Source of the DNA: Petaurus breviceps papuanus
Taxonomy: Eukaryota > Chordata > Mammalia > Diprotodontia > Petauridae
Reading direction: 5' to 3'
Length of the DNA: 64,000 nt
NCBI GenBank assembly: GCA_028583685.1
Contig: JAMXIF010000073.1
Coordinates: 11,402,544-11,466,543 of the forward strand
The notes below the pieces were generated by a model. That model had not been told where the DNA came from. It worked only from the letters and a program-made list of their open reading frames with translations, and did not search any database. Below, piece by piece: positions 22,709-33,865 of this stretch (positions are counted from its first letter, which is position 1; every line of letters starts with the position of its first letter). Position numbers and translations under genes: made by a program.

Positions 22709-22764
22709 CTGTTGCTGTTTGGCTCATGATTAAGGCTGGTCCTCACTAAATGCAGAATTTTCCC
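22709..22764 (-). CDS. Candidate start-codon exon of the unidentified minus-strand gene
   Basis: On the minus strand a TCTCTTAATTTTAG acceptor precedes a 56-bp exon ending at a good donor (AACAG followed by GTGAGC). The ATG at 22725-22727 follows an in-frame TGA 15 bases earlier, so it is a plausible start. The exon encodes MSQTAT plus one base (phase 1). That phase matches the 192-bp exon at 7164-7355, giving a glycine across the junction. It lies 0.8 kb inside the CpG-rich block on this strand, as expected for a second exon after a 5' UTR exon. No transcript evidence is available, and the acceptor tract is modest. Confidence 0.5.
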
Positions 22765-22769
22765 CTAAA

Positions 22770-23555
22770 ATTAAGAGACTAGTGTTAATTGCCTCCTCTG
22801 GTATGGAAGCTTCCCCATCCAGCAACTTTCTATGTCAGACTTCGGACATCGGATTTGGGAGTTTAAAAATAATTGTAATAACACCTCAGGCAGATACCAT
22901 CCTCCCAAAAAAACAAAGGTTGCATGGAAAATATCAATGAGTTTTTGTAAATATTGCAAATGAAGCTTTTCCTCAATTTGCATTTAATGTTGAAAACAAT
23001 TAGCTAAGGCGGAAGCGTCCCTTTCTTCTGTACCTAAAAAGAAAAGTGTAATACTTTGCTCCTCTTCCAGCTGAGGCATAAGCAGTCTAGAGAAAGATTC
23101 CTTGAAAGACTGCAAGAGAGCCCAGTTCCGACGCTCAAGTCCTCTCAAGTCACTCTCCATAAAACGGTTTAGGTTTAAGCAAACATGAATCCACAAAGCG
23201 ATAGACAAATCAGGAGAAATGCAACTAACCAACCTGTCCCTCTGGGTTGGTTGTTTTGATTTTTTTGTGTACCATTCCAAATGGCAGGAAAAACTGTCTT
23301 TCCCCTAAACTCCCTCTTTCTTTCCCAAGCTTGCCAACAGAAAGTGCCCATGGTGGAGCATGCATAGGTTGTTGAAAGTCTCTCTCCTGAAGTCACTAAT
23401 ACAAGAGAGTCATCTGTAACGTGTAACCCCCTCTCATCTTTTCCCCAACACCTTCCGCCTCTTCCCCCCCCCCCAAAAAAAAAAAAAAAAGAAACAAAGC
23501 TGTTTACGCTCTTTATCAACTGGTTCTGCTGACCCGTAGTTTGGCTTCAAAGATT
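22770..23555. other. Probable first-intron sequence, no repeats recognised
   Basis: Single-copy-looking sequence between the candidate start exon and the CpG-rich block, apart from C/A homopolymers at 23465-23490. Confidence 0.4.
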
Positions 23556-23559
23556 TGGG

Positions 23560-24560
23560 GGTAGGATTTCCCACACCCGGAGGCCAATCCCTAGTTAAAC
23601 TAGTTTGTTTCCTAACGGCCGCCCCAAAGGGAACAATGGTGGTCCGTGCTCAACATCCCAGTAACAAAAGCATGAATGCATGCCCATCACCCACAGATCC
23701 CCACTGACAGGTTGCTTTTATTGGTGTCCTTTGGCGGGGAAGACGAAAGTGGGAGACCCACAAGGGGCTCTTCGTTCTCCATCTCGGTGTTTTCCTGAAG
23801 CGCCGGGGAGCAGGTGGAAGGGAGGGCGAGCCGGCTGGGATCTCCGCGGCGCAGGCACCTTGGGGCTGAGCCCAGGGCTCCCGCCTAGCTCAGCCTGAGG
23901 GGGCAGCCCGCGCAAACCCGGCGGCAGCTGCAACCACCCATCGCAGGCGGCTTAGTGGAAGAGTCAAATCTCTCCAGTACTCTCCCTGGGGAGATAGTTA
24001 GCCCTACGGTGTTGCCAGCTTGGCGGACTAGAGAAGCAGAAGAAAGGAAACAAAGCACACAGGTTGCATGCGTGTGTACTGACCTCGGAGCAGAGTCCTT
24101 GCCGGAGGGTCCAGGCAGCGCTACCGGCGGCCACCGACCGTTTGGAGACCCGGGCCAGAGCGGACTGGCAACTGTGATTCGCAGCAGCCACAGACTAACC
24201 ACCGGCGAGCGAGAACAACGGCCACGGACTAACAACCTGCAAGAGAGCGCTGCAGCCGGCGGGCTCCGCTGAGCGCCGGGCAGGCGAGGAACTAGGAGCG
24301 AGAAAGAGCCACCGCCTCCGCTGCGCCTGGGCGGGCTTTAGCACCGCCTCCCTGAGCCCCCAGCACTGGCTCGCTCCAGCATCTGCTGATGCCACCAAGC
24401 GCTCGCTTCTCCGCGGAGGAGCCTGACCCAGTCCGCCAGGGCCCGGGAAGATGGAAAGTAGAAGGAGGGAGCAGAAGTGCTCCTGAGGGGCTTCTGAACG
24501 AGCAAGGCGGAAGCACTGGCCTGAAGACCCTGCTACGGCCGGCGAGCCCCACTCAGATAA
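23560..24560. promoter_or_regulatory. CpG island, candidate promoter
   Basis: GC and CpG content rise sharply against the AT-rich surroundings, with many CG steps between 23730 and 24545 and GC boxes such as GGGCGGGC near 24329. A CCAAT motif lies at 23582. A possible 5' UTR donor on the minus strand (CCGAG followed by GTCAGT) lies at 24083. No repeat occupies the core. Direction is inferred from the coding exon 0.8 kb away on the minus strand; a divergent plus-strand transcript is also possible. Confidence 0.65.
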
Positions 24561-24764
24561 GGTGCTGATAACAAAGGAGCCATACAAATAAATGTACCTT
24601 ATTTTGTCTTGTTGGGTTGCACCTGAAGTCAGTGGTTTTCGTGTAGAGACCGTTGCCTTTCGCCCCGCCCCCCCTTGCCGTTTTTTAAAGTTTTTGTTAG
24701 TAGTTTTTTATTTGTTTTGGTTTTATGTTGCTGCTGTTGTTTTCGCTTCCCCCTAACAGTTCTC

Positions 24765-24975
24765 ATTTGGGGTTTGCTTGGCAAAGATACTGGAGCGCTT
24801 TGCTTTTTCCTCCTCCGGCTCGTTTTACGGATGAGAAACTGAGGCAAACTGGGCTAAATGACTTGCCCAGGTGTTACATGGCTAGTAAATTTCTGAGGTA
24901 GGATTTGAACTCAGGATGCTGAGTCTTCCTGCCAAACCCAGTGCTCTCTCCACTGCGCCACCTAGTCGCCTTAAC
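24765..24975 (-). mobile_element. MAR1-like SINE at the CpG island edge
   Basis: TTTGCTTGGCAAAGATACTGG to CACTGCGCCACCTAGTCGCC, inverted. It retains several CpG sites, unlike most copies here. Confidence 0.8.
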
Positions 24976-24979
24976 GTAA

Positions 24980-26790
24980 TTTATAAGCCATTTACCAATT
25001 CAATCCATCCCTCCCAAATGCCTTCTTTTGCCTGTCCTATCACAAAATAAACTTCAGGGGGTGATTGGTGTAGTCTCTCTAAAATACATAAGTGCAGCTG
25101 AATTCGAACTGGTGGCTGAATTTGGACTGTTCCCTGGATTTGGAAGAGTGCCTGGGATTTGTTTCATTTTGGCATGCTGCTGTATCAGTATTTGTTTGTT
25201 CAGAGAAATAAACAGCAACTGGCTTGTGAAGCTTCCTGGGGACTCTTGCAAGCCGTGTGTCAGTAACAATGCCTGTTCTCAGCTGGACAGTGTCAGTGAC
25301 TTTGTGGTTACAGTCTCTGGCTGCAGCAAGAGACAGGCGTTTGGGCTTTGACCAAGCAGTTAATAATATCCTTGAAAGCTGTTGGTGAACAAAGGAGCCC
25401 AAAGGTAGCTTCAAGCTCATAGTACAGAGAGAATCAAGGCCACAGAAATGATAGGAGAGTGCTTCTGCCTTGCGATCAGGCATCATAAGCACTAAGAGCA
25501 AATACTGAAAAGTACTGGCAATAATAAAGACAGAATGACCTTAGCTGAATGACTTGGTTTCAGTGTTAGGAAACCTTGTGTTCAAGGCCTCCTTTAACAC
25601 ATACAGGCTAAGTGACCCTGGGAAAGGAAAAACACCCCAGGAAACTCTTTAGGGTTACATGTTACAAAACAGTTTCAGATCTATATAGGCATGGGGGATA
25701 GGCGTTTACTTACTCAGAGTTCCCCCACACCAATTAAATCTTAGGTCTTGGTAAAAACAACAATAACAACAAAACGCCATGGCCATAGCAAGATCTTTGA
25801 AATGGAAAACATCTTGGAGATTCAGTACAATTGCCACCCAATGCAAGACTCTCCTCTATGACATTCCTAACTAAAGGTCAGTCAGCTTCAGCTTCAACAT
25901 GTCCAATAACCGGACACTCAGCATCTCATAAGGCTGGCCTTTCTGGTTTGTTTGTTTTTTTTTTTATAACTCTATAAGAATCTACCTCCTTGAAGCTTGT
26001 ATTATTATCTTTAAATTGTATCCCTTTAATTCCACAGGGGGCACTTCAAACATGTGATAAGAGCTATCCCAGTCTACAATAGCCTGCTTTTTCCAGGTTA
26101 AATATCTCATTTTCTCCCTCATTCCCCCAGAGATAGTGAGTTTACCAGCCGCATGGTCAAACCCTAGAAGTTTTCTAATTTGTCTTTTTTTTCCACAAAA
26201 GCAAAAAAACCCCAAAGAAAACAACAAACAAACAAAAACCAAGGTCCTATGATTTCATTGGAATAGATCAGTGATCTCCAAAAAAGGAGGCAGGAAATTG
26301 AGGGGGGGTGGGGTTCTGATGCCTTACCCCAAGGGGTCTGTAATCAATGTGTCAGAAGAAGAAAGATAAGATGAAGCTCATGTTCCTCACAATAGCCAAT
26401 TGTTGGACTTGTCAGCAATACAACATGCCCTACCCTATGGCTACAGTGCAAACTCCTAGCCTCCTTCCTTCTGAGCTCCTTTGGGATCCGTTAACACCTA
26501 AATGCTATTCTGGGACACTCAAAGAAGGAGCTACACAAATACCATTGGGAAAATTCTAGTACCCCTGATACCTACTCACTCCCCACCACTATTGCTTTGT
26601 GACTAAGGAAGACTCCCCATTTTCTAGGGCACTGGCATTGAATAAGAACCCCATCCTCTCTTTTTCTTTTGAGTGTCATAGAATGAGTTGCACAGAATGA
26701 GAAAGCATGGATGATTTGTGGCAACTCGTAGATTTATTATGCTATCTTTCCACCCACACCCACACCCCTTCCGAACTTTGTCAAGTGTAC
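24980..26790. other. No recognised feature
   Basis: The 107-residue open frame at 25028-25351 shows no family motif. A MIR-like remnant is possible near 25540-25640. Confidence 0.4.
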
Positions 26791-26799
26791 CACTATTCC

Positions 26800-27065
26800 A
26801 TAATCAGGACCTTTGTTATCAACTTTCAAACCTCATTCTCCCTTAATCCACATATCCAAACACTTGCCAAATCTTGTCAATTTTATACTCAAGTCTCTCT
26901 ACCATCTGTCCCTTTCTCACTACTTATACATCCCCTCCCCTCCTTCAGACCCTCATCACGTTTCTGCTTCCTGTCTGTCTTCTGTAATCCATCCTTCACA
27001 GCATAGATTTTCCTGAAACTCAAGTCTGACTCTGGTATCTCCCTATTGACTTGAAGACCAAATAT
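26800..27065 (+). mobile_element. L2-type LINE fragment
   Basis: CATATCCAAACACTTGCCAAATC ... CAGACCCTCATCACG ... GATTTTCCTGAAACTCAAGTCTGACTC keeps the word order of the other copies at 12580 and 17400. Confidence 0.6.
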
Positions 27066-27118
27066 TTTATCTTTATCTCATCCTTTTTCATTTTTATTTT
27101 TGCACAAATTTTTTGGTC

Positions 27119-27283
27119 TTTTTTTTTTTTTTTTTGGAGGAGGGAAGGCAGGGCAATTAGGGTTGAGTGTCTTGCCCAAGGTCACACAGCTAGTAAGTGT
27201 TTAATGTCTGAGGCCAAATTTGAACTCAGGTCCTCCTGACTCCAGGGCCAATGTTCTATTCACTGCACCACCTAGCTGCCCCA
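27119..27283 (-). mobile_element. WSINE-like SINE
   Basis: T tract, GGAGGAGGGAAGGCAGGGC, core and full head ending in CACCTAGCTGCCCC. ACAAATTTT occurs on both sides. Confidence 0.88.
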
Positions 27284-27474
27284 ACAAATTTTAAAATATA
27301 TATAATTTTCAGTACAGTAATGCTTGTATATATTTTTAAATATGCACTTTTAGAGTTCATACTCAAAAAAGTTTCCCTGATAGAAATATACAGTCAAAAA
27401 GTTTTGAAGCCACTGGTATAGGGATTTCCACTTGAGGAATTCCTGGACTAGTGTACATCTAAAATTGTTCTTCT

Positions 27475-27635
27475 ATGCCTTAAAGTCTTAGAGCATTGAT
27501 TGGAGCTTTGAGACTTTTAGGCAATTACCCAAGGTCACTCGGCCAATATTTGTCAGAGGCGAGATCTGAACTTACATCTTCCTATCTCTAAGACCAACTT
27601 TCTATCCACTATACTAGAATGCTCTTTAAAATGCT
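27475..27635 (-). mobile_element. MIR-type SINE relic
   Basis: Inverted core (GCAATTACCCAAGGTCACTC) and head (CTATCCACTATACTAGAATG). Confidence 0.55.
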
Positions 27636-27995
27636 GACCACCAGTGGTATGCTGGAGCTAGCCTGAACTAGACTCAGAGAGCTGATTGTTAAATGTTCAA
27701 TGTGAACATTTACACCTCAGAAATCAGTGAATGCTATAAATCTGGCCTTGATTTACTGTTTTGTTGATTGTTTAGACTTTAAAAAGTGATAGAGAAATAG
27801 TTAATAGCACAAATTAATCTTAAAAGTATGTTATGAATACACGCCCCCCCCCCCCAACCAGTTGTTAAGCATTTGCCAATATTCCCAAAATGGAACACAA
27901 AACTTGAGATTTAGTCTTACTGAACAGAGTGCTGTGAGAATATTAACTTCTTATTCTGCATGTTACATACCTTTAATTAAGAACTTACTTTCCCC

Positions 27996-28667
27996 TGTTG
28001 TGCAGGGGATAAGAGCAAGCTGAGACCTGGGTTCAAGGTAAATTTAGGTGTGGATTTATTGATCAAGCTCGACTACCTGGAATATACACTCAAATCAGGC
28101 AGCACTGAATTGGGGTACATACAGTGCTTATAAAGGCTAAAACCACAAAAACCACAGTTGGGGAGAGGAACTAGCATAAGCAATGATGAATGGAAGTCAA
28201 GAATTGACATTGGCTAGATCTATAGCTCAGGGCTAATTTGGGGAAATGGTGCAAGTATACAAGGGTGCAACTTTTCCTGGAACAAGGGGGTCCCTCGGAG
28301 AACAGGATGGAGGATACAGGGTGATGTACAGGCTAGGGGTCATGTTCTGAATACAGGGTGGAGGGACATTGGGTAATGGGAACAGGCTAGGGTCATGTTC
28401 TGAATACAGGGCGGTCTCTCCTTAAGATAAACTTTAGATAAACTTATACCATAACCCCAGGACTGATCCTTGTACATAGTGATGATATACAGAATGCTAA
28501 TTAAGGAAGTAGGGGGTTAGGGGACTATGCCTTGGGCAATACTCAAGACTATGCCTTAAGCTGTTTCAAGCTATTACAGGATGTAGGATAGAGACAAAGA
28601 TAAATATAAAGGGGCTTAATGGTGGGCTCCAAATCAGGTGGCATGTGATTTGGTTTTGGGTACAACA
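27996..28667 (-). mobile_element. Solo LTR of an endogenous retrovirus (fossil)
   Basis: A 672-bp unit with inverted ends (TGTTGTGC ... GTACAACA), flanked by TCCCC and ACCCC. Read on the minus strand it has a TTTATAAGC TATA-like box near 28127 and an AATAAA signal near 28056, followed by about 60 bases to the end, as expected of U3-R-U5. A segment with GTCATGTTCTGAATACAGGG occurs twice inside. No viral coding region adjoins it. Family unknown; the preserved ends suggest moderate age. Confidence 0.7.
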
Positions 28668-28856
28668 ACCCCACTAAAGTCCTTTTCTAATGCCTTACTA
28701 CAATGCTGAGGTAATCCTAGATTCGTATGCCAACAGAGTGCAATTTCCAGCAGTTTCAACCAAAATGGAAACTTTCAAATTTGAAAAGAGTTACAAAAGG
28801 ATCAAACTAGCTAAATCCTGAGACAGCTGGTTCCCAGGTGACCAATTTTTTTTCCC

Positions 28857-28906
28857 CTTTCTTTTCTTTTCTTTTCTTTTCTTTTCTTTCTTTTTCTTTT
28901 TCTTTT
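28857..28906. repeat. (TTTTC)n microsatellite
   Basis: Pentamer repeat, interrupted at its end. Confidence 0.9.
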
Positions 28907-28989
28907 TTACCATGGCAACTAACTCATCAAAATCAGATACTAAAAACCTGAGACTCTATTACTGGGCTTATTATACTCCAAGGAATCCA

Positions 28990-29530
28990 TTAATAAGAAA
29001 AAAGTCCCCATATAGTCTAACATTTATAATAGCACTTTTTGTGATAGCTTAAGAACTAAGAACAAAGTAGATTCCCATAAATTGGAGAATGGCTAAACAA
29101 ATTGTGGTACATGAGTGTGATAAAATTTTGCTGACCTGTGAGAAATGGTATGTGTAATAAATATAAAGAATGATGGAAAGATCTATGTGAAATCTTGCAG
29201 ACTGAAGTAAGAGGAGGCCAGAAAACAATATACAAAGTAACTACAATAGTGTAAATGGAAAGAACAACACATCAACAATAAATGCAACAAAATTATAAAG
29301 ATCTAATAGAACTTGAATGAAGAAACATCGGAGAACACAGCCAACCCACCCTTTGTGGAAGTGGGAGATCAATAGGTGTTACAACATTGCACATGTTTTT
29401 GGATTTTTTTCAATGTATCAGTCAGTTGCACTGATTTTTTTTCTTCTTTAAAAAAATGCTTTTTGCCATATGAGATGACTCTGAAAAGAGAGGAAAAGGG
29501 ATACTTGAGATAATTTTGGTAATAAAAGAA
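28990..29530 (+). mobile_element. Old L1 3' end
   Basis: AATTGGAGAATGGCTAAACAAATTG, TGAAGTAAGAGGAGGCCAG and ATAGAACTTGAATGAAG align in order with L1 ORF2-end and 3' UTR copies elsewhere in the window, with more divergence. Confidence 0.65.
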
Positions 29531-29534
29531 ATAG

Positions 29535-29752
29535 TTTCAGCTAGGTAGCACAGTGGATAAACTACTGGGCATGATGTCAGAAAGTCTCATCTTCCTGAAT
29601 TCAATTCTGTTCTCAGATACTTATTAACTATTTGCCTCAGTTTCCTCATCTGTAAAATTATCTAGACAAGGAAATGGCAAACCCTTCCAATGTCTTTGTC
29701 AAGAAAACTCCAAATGGGGTCACAAGAAGTTGGACATGACTGAACAAAGTAA
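29535..29752 (+). mobile_element. MAR1-like long SINE
   Basis: Head at 29540 (AGCTAGGTAGCACAGTGG), CCTCAGTTTCCTCATCTG core, RTE-like end (AAATGGGGTCACAAGAAGTT). Confidence 0.8.
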
Positions 29753-29827
29753 CAGAAAATGTTAATTAAAAACACAAAAATTTTCAAATTTTTTAAATTG
29801 AAATTTGTTGCAATCTGTGTCTGTTGA

Positions 29828-29985
29828 GGGGCAGCTATAGGTGGCACAGTGAATAGAGCACCAACCCTGGAGTCAGGAGGACCTGAGTTCAAATCCAGCC
29901 TCAGACACGACACACTAGGCATGTGGCCTTGGGAAAGTCACTTAACCCCAACTGCCCATCTTCCCCCTCCAAAAAGAAAAAAAAA
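29828..29985 (+). mobile_element. WSINE-like SINE with target-site duplication
   Basis: Full copy; CTGTGTCTGTTGAGG flanks both ends. Confidence 0.9.
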
Positions 29986-30057
29986 GCCTGTGTCTGTTGA
30001 GGGAGATATTATTTCACACCCATGAAATAATGGCTTTTTTGAAGTTAGACTGTGCTA

Positions 30058-30500
30058 CCGTATTTCCCCGATAATAAGACACTGTCTTATTATTTTTTTT
30101 GGACAGAAAAACACCAGAGGGCTTATTTTCAGGGGAGGGCTTATTTTAATGAACATTGACAGCAATTTTAATAAACAGGTAAATATGAACAAAAAAATAT
30201 ACCTTTATTCAATAAGCAAATCACTGGGGAAGAACAGGATGACGCGCTCACTGCTGCAGCTCTGATTGGATGCAGCTTGGAGCGTGGCATGCGTTTCACG
30301 GGGGGGGGGGGGGGGGGGGGCGATGGTACATACAGAGTGTACCGTAATGTAGCGTGTAGCATAGAGCACAGGGGATCACCTTCACTACAGTAGCAATCTC
30401 AATAGGGCTTATTTTCGGGGGAGGGCTTATTTTAGAGGAATCTTACACAGTAAGGGGAGGGCTTATTTTCGGGGTAGGTCTTATTATCGGGGAAACACGG
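30058..30500. mobile_element. Non-autonomous Tc2/pogo-like DNA transposon (internal deletion derivative)
   Basis: 443 bp flanked by TA at 30056-30057 and 30501-30502. The 23-bp terminal inverted repeats differ at one site. The left 158 bp and right 285 bp match the ends of the full-length copy at 46564-48483. The join is at TTCAATAA/GCAAATCAC near 30215, where the two sides of the full element share only AA. All of the transposase region is missing. A run of about 20 G near 30301-30320 has expanded relative to the full copy. Confidence 0.92.
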
Positions 30501-30717
30501 TAGCTTTTTGAAAGTAATGTTTTACTTCTACTGAGGTTTATAGTCAATGGAAATTCCTAAATCTTCTTCACAAAAACTGAGATTAAACTGTCATTCCCAT
30601 TCTCTACTTGGTGCAACTCATTTCTTAACCTCATTGTAGTTTTGTTTTTACATTTATCCCTAATAACATGTAACTTACTTGCTTTGTCACCTCATTCCAG
30701 TTGTCGAGATCACTGAG

Positions 30718-30930
30718 AATCCTGATTTCTTTTTTCTTTTTCTTTTCTTTCTCTCTCTCTTTTTTTTTTTTTTTTTGCTTTTTGGAGGGGGGAAGGTAGG
30801 GCAATTGGGATTAAGTGACTTGCCCAAGGTCACATGGCTAGTTTTTTGTGTTACGTGTCTAAAGCTGGATTTGAATTCAGGTCCTCCTGACTCCAGGGCT
30901 GGTGCTCTAGCTGAACCACCTAGCCGTCCC
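30718..30930 (-). mobile_element. WSINE-like SINE with target-site duplication
   Basis: Long T/C-rich tail, then core and head. GAATCCTGATTTCTTTT flanks both ends. Confidence 0.88.
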
Positions 30931-30950
30931 AGGAATCCTGATTTCTTTTG

Positions 30951-31185
30951 TTGTTCAGTCTTTTCAGTTATGTGACTCTTTGTGATCCCATTTGGGGTTT
31001 TCTTGGCAAATATAATGGAGTATTTTGCTATTCCCTTCTCCAGCTCATTTTACACATGAAGAAACTAAGGCAAACAGGGGTAAGCCCAGGGTCACACAGC
31101 TATTACGTGTCTGAGAACAGATTTGAACTCAGGAAGATGTCTTCCTAATTCCAAGCTCAGTGCTCTGGCCACTTTACCCCCCTCA
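30951..31185 (-). mobile_element. MAR1-like long SINE
   Basis: GTTGTTCAGTCTTTTCAGTT to TGCTCTGGCCACTTTACCCC, near full length. Confidence 0.85.
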
Positions 31186-31194
31186 TCATTCAGT

Positions 31195-31440
31195 AAATCC
31201 CTCTTAGTTTCCTATCATCCACAAATTTGATACTCTCGCTCTAGTCTTGATCCAAGTCCACAAAACTTTAAGCAGGATAAAGCTCTGTACTCCGTCATTA
31301 GAAGTCTCTCTTCATCCAGTTGTTAATTACTGATCTTCAAACATGGCCATTCAACCAACTAGAATTCACCTACCAGTATATTTCTCCATCTTGTTCACAA
31401 AGACTTCAAAAAGTTTCCCCTTCTGGGAAATTTAGCAACA
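31195..31440 (-). mobile_element. CR1/L3 LINE ORF2 fragment
   Basis: The words TCATCCACAAATTTGATACT, CCATTCAACCAACTAGAATTC and TCCATCTTGTTCACAAAGAC follow the antisense order of L3 reverse transcriptase (DKMEK, then WLNG-type region). Confidence 0.6.
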
Positions 31441-31444
31441 TGAA

Positions 31445-31630
31445 GTGACATAGCGGCAAGTGGAGTCATTGGACTTAAATCTGGATTTTGCCTCTGATGA
31501 GGCACCATGGACAAAGCTCTTCACCACCCTGGGCCTCCTTTACTTCAACTGTCTAATGAGGAGGTTGAAATAGATGGCCTCTGAGGTGCTTTCCAGCTCT
31601 CAATTGATGATTCTATTTAAATGTAAGGTG
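31445..31630 (+). mobile_element. MIR-type SINE relic
   Basis: GTCATTGGACTTAAATCTGG ... AAGCTCTTCACCACCCTGGG ... TTTCCAGCTCTCAATTGATGATTC, degraded. Confidence 0.55.
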
Positions 31631-31634
31631 AAGC

Positions 31635-32045
31635 AGGAGCTTTCTTATTTGTACATTAACAAAAATGGTTTACTGGGCAAAGGGCAAAACAGAGGAATAA
31701 GTAAATGCAACTGTATCTGAAGGGCATGTTGGCATTATATCTTGTCATGTTGCCAAATGTCTTAATCTATTCTCTGTGTTGGCATATTAATAGGAAATTA
31801 TATTCTGGGAAAGAAGAAAAATCTTAGTAAAAATATAGCAACTTGGCTTCCTTCCTAGGGAAAAGACTCAGAGGCTATATAGATCAGTGGAAAGGGTGGG
31901 AACCTTCTCATTGCACACAGACAAGGCTCTGAGTACATAAATTCCACCTTGTTCTCTGATCCAACTTGGCTTTCTTATTTTTTGTTTGCTTAATTTGACT
32001 GTTTTATTAAATGCCAAGTAAAGTTGTTCAGTTTGATTTCAATGC
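31635..32045. other. No recognised feature
   Basis: AT-rich, no repeat or coding signal recognised. Confidence 0.35.
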
Positions 32046-32063
32046 ATAAAGTATACCAATAGA

Positions 32064-32218
32064 GGCAGCTAGGTGGTGCAGTGGATAGAGCATTAGCCCT
32101 GGGTTCAAACATAACCTCAAACACAGCTGTGTGACCCTGGGCAAGTCATTTAATCTCAATTGCCTCAATAAAGGAATGAATGAATGGGTAAATGAATAAA
32201 TAAAAACGAATCTCTAAA
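32064..32218 (+). mobile_element. SINE with target-site duplication
   Basis: GAGGCAGCTAGGTGGTGCAGTGG head with a shortened body and GAATGAATG-rich tail. ATAAAGTAT(A/G)C(C/T)AATAG flanks both ends. Confidence 0.8.
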
Positions 32219-32282
32219 AAATAAAGTATGCTAATAGTTTTTCAAATATTTCTTCGTTTGAATTCTTTGTCCATTCATTCTT

Positions 32283-32967
32283 TTTTAAAAAAATTTATTT
32301 ACTTTTAGTTTATAACATTCAGTTCCACAATCCCTTGAGTTCCAAATTTTCTCCCCTTCCATCTCTTCTCCCTTTCCCCCCACCCATGGCGGTATGCCAT
32401 CTGATATAGGTTCTACAAATACCTTCACATTAAACTTTAGTCAAGTTGTAAAGAAGAATTATAACCAATGCAGTGAACGAGAAAGAAGGAAAGAAACAAA
32501 ACAAAACAAAAAAGAGAGAGGGCAAGAAGTTTGTTTCAGTCTGCATTCAGACTCTGCAGCTCTTTCTCTGGATGTGGACTGCCCTTTCCATCATGAGTCT
32601 TTTGGGGTTGTCTTCTAACCTTGCATTGCTGAGAGGAGCCCAGTCTATCCAAGTCAGTCATCATAGATACAATGTGTCTGTATTCGTATACAAAGTTCTC
32701 CTGGTTCTGCTCTCCTCACTTAGCATCAGTTTATATAAGTCTTTCCTGGTCATTATGAAGTCCGTCTGCTCATTTCTTATAGCACAATAGTATTCCATCA
32801 CATTCACATATCACAACTTGTTTAGCCATTCCCCAATTGAAGGGCATCCCCTTGATTTCCAATCCTTTGCCACAACAACAACAAAAAAAAGCTGCTATGA
32901 ATATTCTTGTACATACGGGTCCTTTTCCCACTTGTATGATCTCTTTGGGATGGAGCCCTAGAAGTCA
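32283..32967 (-). mobile_element. L1 3' end with target-site duplication
   Basis: Antisense 3' UTR followed by the ORF2 end. Flanked by TCCATTCATTCTT at 32270-32282 and 32968-32980. A run of CAACAACAACAA near 32873 is a local expansion. Confidence 0.88.
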
Positions 32968-32984
32968 TCCATTCATTCTTATTG

Positions 32985-33340
32985 ACCTGTGCTCTTAGAT
33001 GGCCCTGGGTAGTGTGTGTTTCTGTGCTCCACAATGACATCTATGATAGCTGCAGAGTATACGGTACATGTGGTGGTGTCACCATGGGCAAGGGCAAGCG
33101 CTGGCACTTTTAAGTAGACAATAGTGTGGAGCAAGGGCAGATTGGGGCTAGAAAAATAAATTTCTGTTACCTGGAAGATGAGATATGACGGATTAGTGGA
33201 GAGTGACACATATGAAAAATGACCGTCAATAGCACGTTTTTAACGCATAGAAAAAAATCAAAAGGAAATTAAAAAATTACAAACAAATACAGTAATTTGC
33301 ATTACTATCTAGTTAAAATAAACATTATATATAAGCACAT
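32985..33340. other. No recognised feature
   Basis: Apparently single copy. Confidence 0.35.
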
Positions 33341-33349
33341 GTATATATA

Positions 33350-33507
33350 TATTGCTTTTTGGAGGGAGGAAGGCAGGGCAATTGGGGTTAAGTGACTTGC
33401 CTAAGGTCACATGGCTAGTGAGTATTAAGTGTCTGAGGCCGCATTTGAACTCAGGTCCTCCTGATTCCAGGACTGGTGCTCTATTCACTGTGCCACCTAG
33501 CTGCCCC
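33350..33507 (-). mobile_element. WSINE-like SINE
   Basis: TTGCTTTTTGGAGGGAGGAAGG to CACCTAGCTGCCCC, full length. Confidence 0.9.
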
Positions 33508-33865
33508 AAACATATGTATATTTCTTTGAAAGTTTTGTAATTGTATTTTGTTCTTTCTTGTTTTTGTATCTTGAAATTATTTATGTATATTTATGGCAAC
33601 TTTTTTATTTAAAAAAAGAAAATGTAAAAGAAAAAATTCATGTGGAAAGGGCATAGAGGGGAAGATGGCAGGGATTCTTTGTGGGGAGGTAGAAACTAAA
33701 CAGAATTGGAGGTGGCACAACTTAAGCATTCCATGACCACATTAGTAAAGTTTTCTTCATGAAGTTCTATGAAGAACAAGAGATGAAAACAACAGGAAGA
33801 GTTCAAACCTGGAAAATTTTTCAAGAACTTGCAGAGGAAAAATAAAATTTTCTTCTTTTAGAGGC

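Noticed and set aside
22984-23519. Minus-strand open frames near the start exon
   Set aside because: Contain homopolymer-coded residues and no splice-bounded exon consistent with the candidate gene.
23885-24587. Overlapping open frames in the CpG island
   Set aside because: GC-rich DNA has few stop codons; no conserved motif or splice-supported frame.
25028-25351. 107-residue plus-strand open frame
   Set aside because: No domain, no splice sites placing it in a gene, and an equally long frame on the other strand.
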